From Caballeronia sp. SBC1 (GTDB lineage: Bacteria; Pseudomonadota; Gammaproteobacteria; Burkholderiales; Burkholderiaceae): a stretch of 64,000 bases of DNA. The stretch lies in NCBI RefSeq assembly GCF_011493005.1, contig NZ_CP049156.1:186001-250000 (forward strand), read 5' to 3'. This document shows, in pieces, positions 25,675-35,804 of the stretch; within the stretch, counting starts at the first letter, position 1; every line of letters starts with the position of its first letter. The notes under the pieces are model-generated. The model did no database searches. It was not told where the DNA came from and was given only the letters and a program-made list of their open reading frames with translations. Both the position numbers and the translations under genes were made by a program.

Positions 25675-26055
25675 ATGATCAAGAACATTCTGGCTGTCGA
25701 CGACTCGGCTGCCATGCGGCAAATCCTCTCGGCGACGTTTGTCGCGGCGGGGTATCGCGTGGTGATTGCCATGGATGGCGCACAAGCCTACGAAGAGGCG
25801 CTCGCCGAACAGTTCGATCTCGTGATCACCGACCAGAACATGCCGGCAATGAGCGGCCTGGAGCTGATCGGGAAATTGCGCGGACATCGTGCCTATGCGA
25901 ATACGCCGATCCTGGTGCTCACGACCGAGTCGGGCGAGCCGTTCAAAGCATCGGCGCGCGCAGTGGGCGCGACGGGCTGGATCGAAAAACCGTTCGACCC
26001 CGACATGCTGACCGAACTGGTCGCCACGTTGTCGGGAGCGGAACACCCGAACTGA
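25675..26055 (+). CDS. cheY: CheY-like response regulator
   Basis: 126-aa single receiver domain: acidic pair D9/D10, phosphoacceptor D53 (LVITDQNMP), TT at 83-84 and K105 in WIEKPF. No output domain. It is the first of two CheY-type proteins in this cluster and is less like enteric CheY than the one next to cheZ. It may act as a phosphate sink or a second motor/regulatory output. Located between motB and cheA, same strand. Confidence 0.9.
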   Translation: MIKNILAVDDSAAMRQILSATFVAAGYRVVIAMDGAQAYEEALAEQFDLVITDQNMPAMSGLELIGKLRGHRAYANTPILVLTTESGEPFKASARAVGATGWIEKPFDPDMLTELVATLSGAEHPN

Positions 26056-26154
26056 AGCAAACCGTTTTTGCATGAAGCATCAGGCACGAAGAACACATTA
26101 GCTTTTACGACGCGCATAGCGACGACAGACAAGGCATCCGGTGGTGACCCAGGC

Positions 26155-28419
26155 ATGACACTCGACATTACGCAGTTCTATCAAACATTCTTCGACGAAG
26201 CCGACGAGCTGCTCGCGGATATGGAGCAGTTGCTGCTCGCGCTGGATCTGGCGAATCCCGATCCCGAGGATCTTGGCGCGATCTTTCGCGCGGCGCATTC
26301 GATCAAAGGCGGCGCGGCCACGTTTGGATTTTCGGCGCTGACCGAAACCACGCACATCCTCGAGTCGTTGCTCGATCGGGCGCGCAATAACGAACTGGTC
26401 CTGCGTCGCGACATGATCGATACGTTCCTTGAAACCAAGGACGTGCTGTCGGATCAGCTCAGCGCATATCGCGCCAGTGCTGAGCCGGACGCGGCCGCCG
26501 CGAAGGCGATTTGCGCGAAGCTTGAATACTTGCGCGACAACGATCCGGCTGACGGCGGTATCGCTGCCGCTGAAGTAGCGGAGCCGGAGCCGTCGTTCGC
26601 CGAAGCCGCCGCAATCGCGCAGGATCTCGCGCAAGTCGCGCTGGCGCTCGGGCCGAACGAGCCGCCGCCGCATGTGGTCGAGCAAGCGAATGAGGCGGTC
26701 GAGGAAGACGGGGAGTGGGCCGAATTTCCAGCGACGCCGGACGCAAGCCAGGACGCCAATGGCGCCGGGCAAGACGGTCCTCACCTGAAAATTACGTTGC
26801 GGGGGGTAGGGGAGAAGGACCAGGCTCTGCTGACTGAGGAGCTTGGAAACCTGGGTAGCGTTGTCGGTGAAATGAAGTCGGGCGGCGATTTGACGTTGTG
26901 GCTCGACTCGGATGTATCCGCCGACGATATCGTCGCCGTGTGCTGTTTCGTGATCGATGAAGCGCAGATCGCGGTCAGCCGCGGCAATGCAGCGGATGCG
27001 GCGCCTGCTAGCGGGTCGCAAGCTGCTGCAGAGCAGGAAGATTTGGAAGCGTTGAACGAGGTGGCGGCAAAAGCACCCGCATCTGAGAAGACGGAACCGG
27101 CGGCAGTCTCTGCTGCTGCCGCCGAGTCCCGCACCAAGACATCCGCAAGCGTCGCGGTGACAGAAGCGCTCGAAGCGCCGAAGGCACCCGAAGGCGACAA
27201 GAAAACGAAAGCGGCAGCCGCGCCCGCTGCCGCGGAAGGCAGCTCCATCCGCGTGGGCGTGGAGAAGGTCGATCAGCTGATCAACCTCGTCGGCGAACTG
27301 GTGATCACGCAAGCAATGCTCGCCGAAACCACGAGTACCTTCGACCCCGCGTTACACGACCGCCTGTTCAATGGCATGGCGCAGCTCGAACGCAATGCGC
27401 GCGACCTGCAAGAAGCGGTGATGTCGATCCGCATGATGCCAATGGACTACGTGTTCAGCCGTTTCCCCCGGCTTGTGCGCGATCTCGCCGGGAAGCTCGG
27501 CAAGGAAGTGGAACTCGTCACGTTCGGACAGGCGACGGAGCTGGACAAGAGCCTGATCGAACGCATCATCGATCCGTTGACGCACCTTGTGCGCAACTCG
27601 CTCGACCATGGCATCGAAACCGTGGAAGCGCGACGTGCGGCGGGTAAAGCGGCGGCGGGACAACTGGTGCTGTCGGCGGCGCATCACGGCGGCAACATCG
27701 TGATCGAAGTCAGCGACGACGGCGCGGGCCTGCGTCGCGACAAGATTCTCGCGAAGGCGCTGAAGCAAGGCATGCAGGTGAACGAACAAATGTCCGACGA
27801 CGAAGTCTGGCAACTGATCTTCATGCCGGGCTTTTCCACCGCCGAAAAGGTCACGGACATCTCCGGCCGCGGCGTGGGCATGGACGTAGTGAAACGCAAC
27901 ATCCAGGCGATGGGCGGCCATGTCGAGATTCAGTCGCGCGAAGGCCGTGGCACCACCACGAAGATCGTGTTGCCGCTGACGCTGGCGATTCTGGACGGCA
28001 TGTCGGTGAAGGTGGGCGCCGAGATTTTCATCCTGCCGCTGAACTTCGTCATGGAGTCGCTGCAACCCGTTGCCGAGGATATATACACCGTTGCCGGCGG
28101 CGAGCGCGTGGTACGCGTTCGTGGCGAATATCTGCCGCTGGTTGCGCTGCATCAGGTCTTCGAAGTGACCGATGCGCGCACGGAACCCACGCAGGGAATT
28201 ATCACGATCATCCAGTCGGAAGGACGCCGCTTTGCCATGCTGATCGATGAACTGGTCGGCCAGCAGCAAGTGGTGGTGAAGAACCTGGAAACGAATTACC
28301 GCAAGGTGCACGGCATTTCCGCTGCGACCATCCTGGGCGACGGCCGCGTTGCGCTGATCGTCGACGTAGCGGCGCTGAACCGTGAAAACCGCTCGGCGCA
28401 CGGCGCGTTGAGTCACTAA
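26155..28419 (+). CDS. cheA: Chemotaxis histidine kinase
   Basis: 754-aa CheA. P1 Hpt domain with H48 in RAAHSIKGGAATFGF; a long Ala/Glu/Pro-rich linker with a P2-like segment (about 200-350); P3 dimerisation; P4 kinase with N box HLVRNSLDHGIE, G1 DDGAGL and G2 GRGVGMDVV; C-terminal CheW-like P5. I start it at the ATG at 26155 (MTLDITQFYQ); the frame extends to 26068, but the extra 29 residues look unlike CheA. Phosphorylates the CheY proteins and CheB. Confidence 0.96.
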   Translation: MTLDITQFYQTFFDEADELLADMEQLLLALDLANPDPEDLGAIFRAAHSIKGGAATFGFSALTETTHILESLLDRARNNELVLRRDMIDTFLETKDVLSDQLSAYRASAEPDAAAAKAICAKLEYLRDNDPADGGIAAAEVAEPEPSFAEAAAIAQDLAQVALALGPNEPPPHVVEQANEAVEEDGEWAEFPATPDASQDANGAGQDGPHLKITLRGVGEKDQALLTEELGNLGSVVGEMKSGGDLTLWLDSDVSADDIVAVCCFVIDEAQIAVSRGNAADAAPASGSQAAAEQEDLEALNEVAAKAPASEKTEPAAVSAAAAESRTKTSASVAVTEALEAPKAPEGDKKTKAAAAPAAAEGSSIRVGVEKVDQLINLVGELVITQAMLAETTSTFDPALHDRLFNGMAQLERNARDLQEAVMSIRMMPMDYVFSRFPRLVRDLAGKLGKEVELVTFGQATELDKSLIERIIDPLTHLVRNSLDHGIETVEARRAAGKAAAGQLVLSAAHHGGNIVIEVSDDGAGLRRDKILAKALKQGMQVNEQMSDDEVWQLIFMPGFSTAEKVTDISGRGVGMDVVKRNIQAMGGHVEIQSREGRGTTTKIVLPLTLAILDGMSVKVGAEIFILPLNFVMESLQPVAEDIYTVAGGERVVRVRGEYLPLVALHQVFEVTDARTEPTQGIITIIQSEGRRFAMLIDELVGQQQVVVKNLETNYRKVHGISAATILGDGRVALIVDVAALNRENRSAHGALSH

Positions 28420-28467
28420 AGCATTAAATAGATAGTCGGAATACCTAACCAATTTTTGGAGGCTAAC

Positions 28468-29001
28468 GTGGCAGCAGACATCCAATCCATTACTTCGGCG
28501 GTACAACGCCGTGACGTTCAACGCGCCAGCCAGGCAGAAGCGGCAGGACAGGAGTTCCTCGTCTTCACGCTGGGCGCGGAAGAGTACGGCATAGACATCC
28601 TGAAGGTGCAGGAAATTCGCGGCTACGACAACGTCACGCGCATCGCGAATGCGCCGGCGTTCATCAAGGGCGTGATCAACTTGCGCGGCATTATCGTGCC
28701 GATCGTCGATATGCGCATCAAGTTCAATCTCGGCCGCGTGGAATATGACAACCAGACGGTCGTGATCATCCTGAACGTTGCGCATCGCGTGGTCGGCATG
28801 GTCGTGGACGGCGTGTCCGACGTGCTCACGCTGCAAGCAGACCAGGTCATGCCGGCGCCGGAATTCGGCGCCACGCTCACCACCGAATACCTGACGGGCC
28901 TCGGCACGGTGGATGGCCGGATGCTGATCCTGATGGACATCGAAAAGTTGATGACGAGCAAGGAGATGGAGTTGATCGACTCCGTCGCCGTGACCGCCTG
29001 A
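28468..29001 (+). CDS. cheW: Chemotaxis coupling protein
   Basis: 177-aa CheW that links receptors to CheA. Core motifs: [39 protein letters not shown] and [14 protein letters not shown] start at 28468 with TTGGAGG just upstream; the slightly longer frame from 28456 would use that ribosome site as codons. 48 nt after cheA. Confidence 0.95.
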   Translation: MAADIQSITSAVQRRDVQRASQAEAAGQEFLVFTLGAEEYGIDILKVQEIRGYDNVTRIANAPAFIKGVINLRGIIVPIVDMRIKFNLGRVEYDNQTVVIILNVAHRVVGMVVDGVSDVLTLQADQVMPAPEFGATLTTEYLTGLGTVDGRMLILMDIEKLMTSKEMELIDSVAVTA

Positions 29002-29045
29002 GTCTTCATATAGTTGGTTACCAACACGCTGGTCGGGAAGAAGAC

Positions 29046-30851
29046 ATGCTTAAGAACTGGTCGATTCGTACCACGCTGACGCTCGTGGGCCTGCTGTTCG
29101 TCGGATTTGCGGCAGTGGTGAGTGCGTTGTCGCTGAACGGCTTGCGCTCGGCGGGCAATTCGCTTTCCTTGCTGGCGGACAGCGACATGGTGTCCATGCG
29201 CGCACTCAGCGACGCGTCGTCGAACCTGCTGCGCTCGCGCGTGGCGCTTGACCGCGTGCGCGGGCTGACGGAAGCGAACAACGCAGACGAAGCGAAGAAG
29301 GTGCTCGAGCGCGGGCAGTTCCTGCTCGACAAGTCGAACGAGAGCTGGAAGCTTTTCTTGTCGACGCCGAAGCCAATGCTGCCGCAAGCCACGCTGGACG
29401 ACATCGTGGCAAAACGCGACGCGCTGATGCATGACGGTGTCGAACCCGAGTTCGCGGCGATGCGCGCCGGCGACATGGCCGCGTATCACGCCATTGCGGA
29501 CACCAAGATCAGCCCGATGTTCATCGCCCTCGACACAGCAACGGCTGTCACGGCCGATCTGACGCAGAAGCACGCCGAGCAGTTGCGAGCGGACGCGGCG
29601 GCGAGCATCACGTTGCTGATCGAGGTGATCGTGGGCGTGATGGTGCTGGCTGTGCTCACGCTGATCGCCACGCGCGTTGCGCTGGTCGGCATGATCGTGC
29701 AGCCGATCAACGACGCAGTCGATCACTTCGAACGCATCGCTCAAGGCGACCTGACCAAGTCCGCGCACACCGATAAAACCAACGAGATCGGCCGCTTGTT
29801 TGCGGGCATCGAACGGATGCGCACGAACCTGACCACGATGGTTGGATCGGTGCATCACGGTGCGGAATCCATCGATGTCGGCGCGCGGGAAATTGCGAGC
29901 GGCAACACGGATCTCTCGCAGCGTACGGAAGAACAGGCGGCGTCGCTGCAGGAAACGGCGTCGAGCATGGAGCAGCTCACCAGCACGGTTAAGCAGAACG
30001 CCGAGAACGCGCGTCAGGCGTCGCAACTGGCCGTCAACGCGTCGGATATCGCGTCGCGCGGCGGTCAGGTGGTGGAGCAGGTCGTGGACACCATGAGCGC
30101 GATTTCATCGAGTTCGAGCAAGGTGGTAGACATCATCGGCGTGATTGAAGGCATTGCGTTCCAGACCAATATTCTCGCGCTGAACGCGGCCGTGGAAGCG
30201 GCACGGGCGGGAGAGGAAGGGCGTGGTTTTGCCGTCGTTGCGGGCGAAGTGCGCAGTCTCGCGCAACGCAGCGCGGCAGCGGCGAAAGAGATCAAGTCGC
30301 TAATCGGCGATTCCACCGCGAAGGTCGAAAGCGGCTCCGTTCTGGTCGCGCGCGCCGGGGAGACGATGGACGAAATCGTGCAAGCGGTGCGCCGCGTCAC
30401 CGACATCATGGGCGAGATCAGCGCCGCGTCGGACGAGCAGTCGAAAGGCATTGAGCAGGTGAGCCAGGCCGTTGGGCAGATGGACGAGGTCACGCAGCAG
30501 AACGCAGCGCTGGTTGAACAAGCGGCTGCTGCGGCGGCGTCGCTTGAAGAGCAGACACGCAAGCTGAAGGACGTGGTCAGTCACTGGCAAGTCAGCAGCG
30601 ACGCGCCGGCCAGCGACTTGCGCACGCGGCTCGAACCGAGGGTTGTCGCCCGGGCACACGCAAGCCCGGCGATTAAAGTTGCCGCACGGCCTAACGTAGC
30701 GGCTAATCGCGCCGTTAATAAGCTTATTAGCTCACCGGCTCCGGCCGCTTCGGCCAACGCTTCGGCACCGGCAGTCGCGGCAACACCGGTCGCGAAAGCC
30801 CCCGCTACAAAGCTCGCAGTTGCCGCGTCCGGCGACTGGGAGACTTTTTAA
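29046..30851 (+). CDS. Methyl-accepting chemotaxis protein with CheR-docking pentapeptide
   Basis: 601-aa transmembrane receptor: TM1 (about 9-30), helical periplasmic ligand domain, TM2 (about 192-215), HAMP (about 216-270), and a cytoplasmic signalling hairpin with the invariant tip [32 protein letters not shown]. The last five residues are DWETF, equivalent to the NWETF docking site for CheR and CheB on E. coli Tsr, so it is probably a major high-abundance receptor. An Ala/Pro linker (~45 aa) precedes it. Ligand unknown. Confidence 0.95.
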   Translation: MLKNWSIRTTLTLVGLLFVGFAAVVSALSLNGLRSAGNSLSLLADSDMVSMRALSDASSNLLRSRVALDRVRGLTEANNADEAKKVLERGQFLLDKSNESWKLFLSTPKPMLPQATLDDIVAKRDALMHDGVEPEFAAMRAGDMAAYHAIADTKISPMFIALDTATAVTADLTQKHAEQLRADAAASITLLIEVIVGVMVLAVLTLIATRVALVGMIVQPINDAVDHFERIAQGDLTKSAHTDKTNEIGRLFAGIERMRTNLTTMVGSVHHGAESIDVGAREIASGNTDLSQRTEEQAASLQETASSMEQLTSTVKQNAENARQASQLAVNASDIASRGGQVVEQVVDTMSAISSSSSKVVDIIGVIEGIAFQTNILALNAAVEAARAGEEGRGFAVVAGEVRSLAQRSAAAAKEIKSLIGDSTAKVESGSVLVARAGETMDEIVQAVRRVTDIMGEISAASDEQSKGIEQVSQAVGQMDEVTQQNAALVEQAAAAAASLEEQTRKLKDVVSHWQVSSDAPASDLRTRLEPRVVARAHASPAIKVAARPNVAANRAVNKLISSPAPAASANASAPAVAATPVAKAPATKLAVAASGDWETF

Positions 30852-31018
30852 GGCAGTGTCCGACGACCATGCAGGCCCATCGCATCGCGCTCCTTGATGA
30901 GCATTTCAATGAAGCGCGAGAACCAGGCGCTACGGCGGGCCGTGTGGTTGTCGAAGAAATGCGGTGCAACGCCCGTACGGGATGCAGCCGATGCACGTTC
31001 CAGCAGAACAAAGGCTAG

Positions 31019-31966
31019 ATGATGGCAACGCGCCCGAGCGTCGATACCCCCCGCGACCGGACCCGAAACGGTTCGGAAGTGGAACGCGACTTTGAATTCA
31101 CGAGTTCCGATTTCGGCCGCATTCGCGAGCTGATTCACCGGCGCGCCGGGATTTCGCTGTCCGAGCATAAACGCGACATGGCGTACAGCCGCCTCGCACG
31201 ACGTCTGCGCGCCTGCAATATCGATACGTTCCGCATGTATCTCGATCGTCTCGAAGCGCAACCGGATAGCGACGAGTGGGAAGCGTTCACCAACGCGCTG
31301 ACCACGAACCTGACCGCATTCTTCCGCGAATCGCATCATTTCCCGATCCTTGCCACGTTCGCGAAAAACCGTCCGCAGCCGTTCTCGGTGTGGTGCTCGG
31401 CAGCATCGACGGGAGAGGAGCCGTATTCCATCGCCATGACGCTGATGGAAACACTCGGCGACGCCGCCGCGCGCCATTGCACGGTGATTGCGACGGACAT
31501 CGACAGCCAGGTTTTGCAGAAAGCCGACGCAGGCGTCTATTCGCTCGATTCGGTGAAAACACTGGGGGCCGATCGCCTGAAGCGGTTTTTCCTGAAGGGC
31601 ACGGGCGCGCACGCCGGCATGGTGAAGATCCGCCCGGAAGTACGCGCGCTGGTGAAGTTCGAGCAACTGAACCTGACGGACGCAAAGTACGCGCTGCCCG
31701 GTCAGTTCGACGCGATCTTCTGCCGCAACGTGATGATCTACTTCGATAAACCCACGCAGGCCCAAGTGCTCGCGCGCTTCGAGCCCCTGATGAAGTCGGG
31801 CGGTTTGCTGTTCGCCGGGCACTCGGAGAATTTCACCTACGTGACGCAGGCGTTCAAGCTGCGCGGCCAGACGGTGTACGGGTTGTCGCGTGACGCTGCG
31901 GCGGCGGCAGCGGCGCTGGCAGCGACGAAGACAGCGGGCAAGACGTTCGCCGGGGAGCTGGCATGA
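31019..31966 (+). CDS. cheR: Chemotaxis protein methyltransferase CheR
   Basis: 315 aa; methylates receptor glutamates with SAM. N-terminal helical domain ([23 protein letters not shown]...) and C-terminal SAM domain with [19 protein letters not shown], the IATDID acidic strand and [13 protein letters not shown]. An N-terminal extension of ~25 aa precedes the family start. Its stop overlaps the cheD start by 4 bp. The ATGATG start at 31019-31024 leaves a one-codon ambiguity. Confidence 0.95.
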   Translation: MMATRPSVDTPRDRTRNGSEVERDFEFTSSDFGRIRELIHRRAGISLSEHKRDMAYSRLARRLRACNIDTFRMYLDRLEAQPDSDEWEAFTNALTTNLTAFFRESHHFPILATFAKNRPQPFSVWCSAASTGEEPYSIAMTLMETLGDAAARHCTVIATDIDSQVLQKADAGVYSLDSVKTLGADRLKRFFLKGTGAHAGMVKIRPEVRALVKFEQLNLTDAKYALPGQFDAIFCRNVMIYFDKPTQAQVLARFEPLMKSGGLLFAGHSENFTYVTQAFKLRGQTVYGLSRDAAAAAAALAATKTAGKTFAGELA

Positions 31967-32682
31967 GCGGCTTGCCGATCGCATCGAATCTTTACTTCGA
32001 CAACCATTTCAAGCTTCCGGGCGTGAAGCTGTTGCCGAACGAGTTCTACATGACGAGCGAGGACATGGTGCTCGTCACGGTGCTCGGTTCATGCGTGGCG
32101 GCATGCATTCACGATCGCTCGGCGGGCATTGGCGGGATGAATCATTTCATGCTTCCCGACGACGGTTCCGACGCATCGCAATCCAGTTCGGACTCCATGC
32201 GTTACGGTGCCTACGCAATGGAAGTGCTGATCAACGAGATGATCAAGCGCGGTGGCCGACGCGAGCGCTTCGAAGCGAAAGTGTTCGGTGGCGGCGCGGT
32301 GCTGGCGGGTATGACGACGATTAATATCGGCGATCGTAATTCGGAATTCGTCCGCCGTTATCTCGCGCTGGAAAAGATTCGGATCGTGGCCGAAGACCTG
32401 CAAGGCATGTATCCGCGCAAGGTCGCGTTCATGCCGCGCACCGGTCAGGCAATGGTCAAGAAACTCATCACGCAACAAGACCCGAGCGTGGTCGAACGCG
32501 AGCAGGCGCTCGCGCGGCAAACGCCCGAAGCACGCAGCGAGCGGCTTGCAAAAGCGCGGGCGCGTGTTGAGCTGTTCAGTCAGCCGAAAGTTAAGACTAC
32601 CGATAAACCCCGCATCGAATTATTCGGTGCCGCAGCCGGCCTGCAGCGAACCGTCCGCATGAAGACGGCGGAGGAAGCATGA
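31963..32682 (+). CDS. cheD: Chemoreceptor glutamine deamidase CheD
   Basis: 239 aa; deamidates receptor glutamines. Catalytic Cys in [14 protein letters not shown], His in [10 protein letters not shown], and the downstream KVFGGGAVL. Length is above the common ~160-200 aa owing to a charged C-terminal tail ([20 protein letters not shown]...). Overlaps cheR and cheB by 4 bp at each end, so tightly coupled. Confidence 0.94.
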   Translation: MSGLPIASNLYFDNHFKLPGVKLLPNEFYMTSEDMVLVTVLGSCVAACIHDRSAGIGGMNHFMLPDDGSDASQSSSDSMRYGAYAMEVLINEMIKRGGRRERFEAKVFGGGAVLAGMTTINIGDRNSEFVRRYLALEKIRIVAEDLQGMYPRKVAFMPRTGQAMVKKLITQQDPSVVEREQALARQTPEARSERLAKARARVELFSQPKVKTTDKPRIELFGAAAGLQRTVRMKTAEEA

Positions 32683-33794
32683 CAACGGCCCGGAGCACGG
32701 AACCGAAAATCAGCGTGCTGTGCGTCGACGACTCGGCGCTGGTGCGCAGCCTGATGACCGAGATCATCAACTCGCAACCCGACATGCACGTATGCGCAAC
32801 CGCGCCCGATCCACTCGTGGCGCGTGAGCTCATCAAGCAGCACAACCCGGACGTGCTGACACTCGATGTCGAAATGCCGCGCATGGACGGCCTCGATTTC
32901 CTGGAAAAGCTGATGCGGCTTCGGCCGATGCCGGTGGTGATGGTGTCGTCGCTGACGGAGCGCGGCTCGGAAATCACGCTGCGCGCGCTCGAACTGGGGG
33001 CGGTGGATTTCGTGACGAAACCGCGCGTGGGCATTCGCGACGGCATGCTCGAATACTCGGAAAAGCTCGCCGATAAAATCCGCGCGGCCGCCCGTGCGCG
33101 GGTGCGCCAGACGCCTCATGTGGTGCATGCGGCGCCGGGTGCAAACGGCGCGGTTGCCGCTGCCAAGCCCACGCCGAACCTGAACAATCCGCTGGTGAGT
33201 ACGGAGAAGCTGATCATTGTCGGGGCATCGACGGGTGGCACCGAAGCGATCCGCGAACTGTTGGTGCCGCTGCCGCCCGACGCGCCCGGCGTGATGATCG
33301 CGCAGCACATGCCGCCTGGTTTCACGAAGTCTTTTGCACAGCGCCTGAACGGCTTGTGCCGGATCGCCGTGAAAGAAGCAGAGCACGGCGAGCGTGTGCT
33401 GCCGGGCCATGCGTACATCGCGCCTGGTGACGCCCATCTGGTGCTCGTGCGCAGCGGTGCGAACTACGTGGCGCATCTCTCCGATGCCCCGCCGGTCAAC
33501 CGTCACCGTCCTTCGGTCGATGTGCTGTTCCGGTCCGCCGCGCAGAACGCCGGCAAGAACGCGCTCGGCGTGATCCTGACCGGGATGGGCCGCGACGGCG
33601 CGCAGGGCATGCTGGAGATGCAGCAAGCCGGCGCGTACACGTTCGCGCAGGACGAAGCGAGCTGCGTGGTGTTCGGCATGCCGCGCGAGGCGATTGCAAC
33701 GGGCGGCGTGAGCGAGATCGCGCCGTTATCGGAAATGACCCGGCGCGTGATGGCGCGGCTCAATTCAATGGGTGAACGAACGCAGCGCGTTTAA
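32679..33794 (+). CDS. cheB: Chemotaxis response regulator/methylesterase CheB
   Basis: 371 aa. Receiver domain (D17/D18, phosphoacceptor D63 in [13 protein letters not shown]) and C-terminal methylesterase domain with catalytic Ser in [10 protein letters not shown], His in [17 protein letters not shown] and Asp in [11 protein letters not shown]. Complete and typical. Removes methyl groups from receptors and counteracts CheR. Confidence 0.96.
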   Translation: MTTARSTEPKISVLCVDDSALVRSLMTEIINSQPDMHVCATAPDPLVARELIKQHNPDVLTLDVEMPRMDGLDFLEKLMRLRPMPVVMVSSLTERGSEITLRALELGAVDFVTKPRVGIRDGMLEYSEKLADKIRAAARARVRQTPHVVHAAPGANGAVAAAKPTPNLNNPLVSTEKLIIVGASTGGTEAIRELLVPLPPDAPGVMIAQHMPPGFTKSFAQRLNGLCRIAVKEAEHGERVLPGHAYIAPGDAHLVLVRSGANYVAHLSDAPPVNRHRPSVDVLFRSAAQNAGKNALGVILTGMGRDGAQGMLEMQQAGAYTFAQDEASCVVFGMPREAIATGGVSEIAPLSEMTRRVMARLNSMGERTQRV

Positions 33795-33874
33795 TCCTCG
33801 CCAAAAGAATTCGAATAGAAACGCGGTGCGATGCGCCGCTTGAAGAAAACACAGGAACACAAGGAGCAGTGAAG

Positions 33875-34270
33875 ATGGACAAGAACATGAAGATTTTGGT
33901 CGTCGACGACTTTCCGACGATGCGGCGCATTGTGCGAAATCTGCTGAAGGAGCTGGGTTTCTCCAACGTCGATGAAGCCGAAGACGGCGCGGCCGGTCTT
34001 GCACGCCTGCGCGGAGGCGGTTTCGAGTTCGTCATTTCCGACTGGAACATGCCGAACCTCGATGGCCTCGAAATGCTCAAGCAAATTCGCGGCGACGCCG
34101 CGCTCGCCCATCTGCCTGTGTTGATGGTGACGGCGGAATCGAAGAAGGAAAACATCATCGCCGCGGCCCAGGCTGGCGCGAGCGGTTACGTGGTCAAGCC
34201 ATTCACGGCTGCGACCCTCGACGAGAAGCTGTCGAAGATTCTCGAAAAGATGGCTAAGGCAGGGAGCTGA
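33875..34270 (+). CDS. cheY: Chemotaxis response regulator CheY
   Basis: 131-aa receiver protein closely resembling enteric CheY: D11/D12, phosphoacceptor D56 (ISDWNMP), T86, K108 (VVKPF), and Y105 in the switch position. Binds FliM when phosphorylated. I use the ATG at 33875 (GGAG eight bases upstream) rather than the GTG at 33869, which is too close to the ribosome site. Two nt upstream of cheZ. Confidence 0.95.
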   Translation: MDKNMKILVVDDFPTMRRIVRNLLKELGFSNVDEAEDGAAGLARLRGGGFEFVISDWNMPNLDGLEMLKQIRGDAALAHLPVLMVTAESKKENIIAAAQAGASGYVVKPFTAATLDEKLSKILEKMAKAGS

Positions 34271-34272
34271 CC

Positions 34273-34980
34273 GTGAACGAAATGACGAACCACGAGACGC
34301 TCATTGACGTCGATCAGGAAGGCGATGCATCGAGCGACCGCATCCTGGCGCGCATTGGCCAGTTGACGCGGACCTTGCGCGATTCCATGCGCGAACTTGG
34401 CCTCGACAAACAAGTGGAAGCCGCCGCCGAGATGGTGCCGGACGCGCGCGACCGCCTGAAGTACGTCGCCACGATGACAGAGCAGGCCGCCGAGCGCGCG
34501 CTGAATGCCATCGAACTGGCCAAGCCGCTGCAGGAGACCATGCAGCGCGACGCACAGGCCCTCGATGCCCGCTGGGAGCAGTGGTATGGCGCGCCGCTCG
34601 AGAACGCGGACGTGAAGACCTTGCTGGCTGACACCCGGGGCTTTTTGCAGCAGGTGCCGGTGCACACGGTCGCGACCAATACGCAGTTACTCGAAATCAT
34701 GCTCGCGCAGGATTTCCAGGATCTGACTGGCCAGGTGATCAAGAAGATTACCGACGTCGTTCATTTGATCGAGCAGCAATTGCTCGGCGTGTTGCTCGAG
34801 AACATTGCGCCCGAGCGGCGTGAACAGTTTGCGGCACAGGCTGCGGCGTTGGCGGCAGCTAGCACGTCGGGTTCATCGGACACCTTGCTGAACGGGCCGC
34901 AGATCAATCCGGAAGGCCGCACCGACGTGGTCCAGGACCAGACTCAAGTCGACGATCTGCTCGCCAGTCTCGGCTTCTGA
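34273..34980 (+). CDS. cheZ: CheY-P phosphatase CheZ
   Basis: 235 aa. The long helical hairpin has the catalytic Asp/Gln in LAQDFQDLTGQVIKKI, and the C-terminal CheY-binding peptide QVDDLLASLGF closely matches enteric CheZ. GTG start with AGGGAGCTGACC upstream. Last gene of the cluster. Confidence 0.95.
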   Translation: MNEMTNHETLIDVDQEGDASSDRILARIGQLTRTLRDSMRELGLDKQVEAAAEMVPDARDRLKYVATMTEQAAERALNAIELAKPLQETMQRDAQALDARWEQWYGAPLENADVKTLLADTRGFLQQVPVHTVATNTQLLEIMLAQDFQDLTGQVIKKITDVVHLIEQQLLGVLLENIAPERREQFAAQAAALAAASTSGSSDTLLNGPQINPEGRTDVVQDQTQVDDLLASLGF

Positions 34981-34990
34981 CCATACGAAC

Positions 34991-35048
34991 GGCTCGACGC
35001 GCGCAGCCTTGGCGCTGCGCAGGCGCTGGCACTTGTCCGCGTCGAGCC
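34991..35048 (+). terminator. Branched hairpin after cheZ
   Basis: Outer 11-bp perfect stem GGCTCGACGCG (34991-35001) with CGCGTCGAGCC (35038-35048) and an inner hairpin GCGCAGC/GCTGCGC (35001-35007, 35014-35020), 10 nt after the cheZ stop. No T tract follows, so it may protect the 3' end or assist Rho rather than act alone. Confidence 0.6.
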
Positions 35049-35258
35049 CTGCATCGAGCTTCTTCCCGCGGCCTCAATCCCCTGAAAAGTCTTCTTCTAT
35101 CGGCGCTCGAACGTACGCGTTTTGTGCGAGGCGTCGTTTTCCCGGTTTCGACTCAATCGACTGGCATACTGGCAGTGCTTTTTTTATGGCTTTTGTGGCG
35201 CGGACGTTGCAGAAGGCAAAATAGCGCATATTGAGATAATCGAACTGGGGGAGGCGAA
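35049..35258. other. Intergenic region upstream of the DUF2844 gene
   Basis: About 210 bp without a gene. Presumably holds the promoter of the DUF2844-DUF3443 pair; the last bases GGGGGAGGCGAA form a strong ribosome site for the GTG at 35259. Confidence 0.5.
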
Positions 35259-35786
35259 GTGAACACTTCGATCATTTCATTGAGCTCGCGACGCGTAACT
35301 GCGTTCGCCAGCCTGGCTGCAGGGCTGACATTAAGCTTGCTAGCTGTATCGCCGGCTTATGCCGTGCTTGGTGGTGCGCCGATGACACCGCCCGCTGGCG
35401 CCACCGTCAACAACGCCGTGTCGCATGCGGCGGTCTCGGCGGTTGCTTCATCCGCGGGTGCAACGGCCAGTTCTTACACCGTGCGCACCACGACGCTCGC
35501 CGTCGGGACGGTGGTGAACGAGTACGTGGGCACGGACGGCGTGGTATTTGGCATTGCGTGGAAAGGACCGAGATTTCCCGATCTTCCGAGCTTGCTCGGC
35601 AGCTATTTCCCGCAATACGTGCAGGGCATCCAGAACCAGCGTGCCAACGGCGGCGGGCGAGGACCCGTCAGCGTGGCTGGTAGCGCGCTGGTGGTCCGCT
35701 CCGGCGGTCACATGGGCGCATTCGCAGGGCATGCCTACCTGCCGCAATCCTTGCCAGCGGGCGTCAGCCCCAGCGACATTCAATAA
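35259..35786 (+). CDS. DUF2844 domain protein (secreted)
   Basis: 175 aa. Signal peptide up to about residue 36 (ASLAAGLTLSLLAVSPAYA), then a mature domain with NEYVGTDGVVFGIAWKGPRFPDLPSLLGSYFPQYV, the DUF2844 signature as I recall it. GTG start with a strong ribosome site. 18 nt upstream of the DUF3443 lipoprotein gene, and the two families are regularly adjacent in Burkholderia. Function unknown; a partner, substrate or inhibitor/chaperone of the DUF3443 protein is a reasonable guess. Confidence 0.85.
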   Translation: MNTSIISLSSRRVTAFASLAAGLTLSLLAVSPAYAVLGGAPMTPPAGATVNNAVSHAAVSAVASSAGATASSYTVRTTTLAVGTVVNEYVGTDGVVFGIAWKGPRFPDLPSLLGSYFPQYVQGIQNQRANGGGRGPVSVAGSALVVRSGGHMGAFAGHAYLPQSLPAGVSPSDIQ

Positions 35787-35804
35787 CGGACGGAGACTTT
35801 TACT

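Noticed and set aside
27352..28836. 494-aa minus-strand open frame across cheA and cheW
   Set aside because: Antisense shadow of high-GC coding sequence; composition is His/Arg/Gln-biased and it crosses two real genes.
28623..30026. 467-aa minus-strand open frame across cheW and the MCP gene
   Set aside because: Shadow frame, no recognisable domain, covered by two certain genes.
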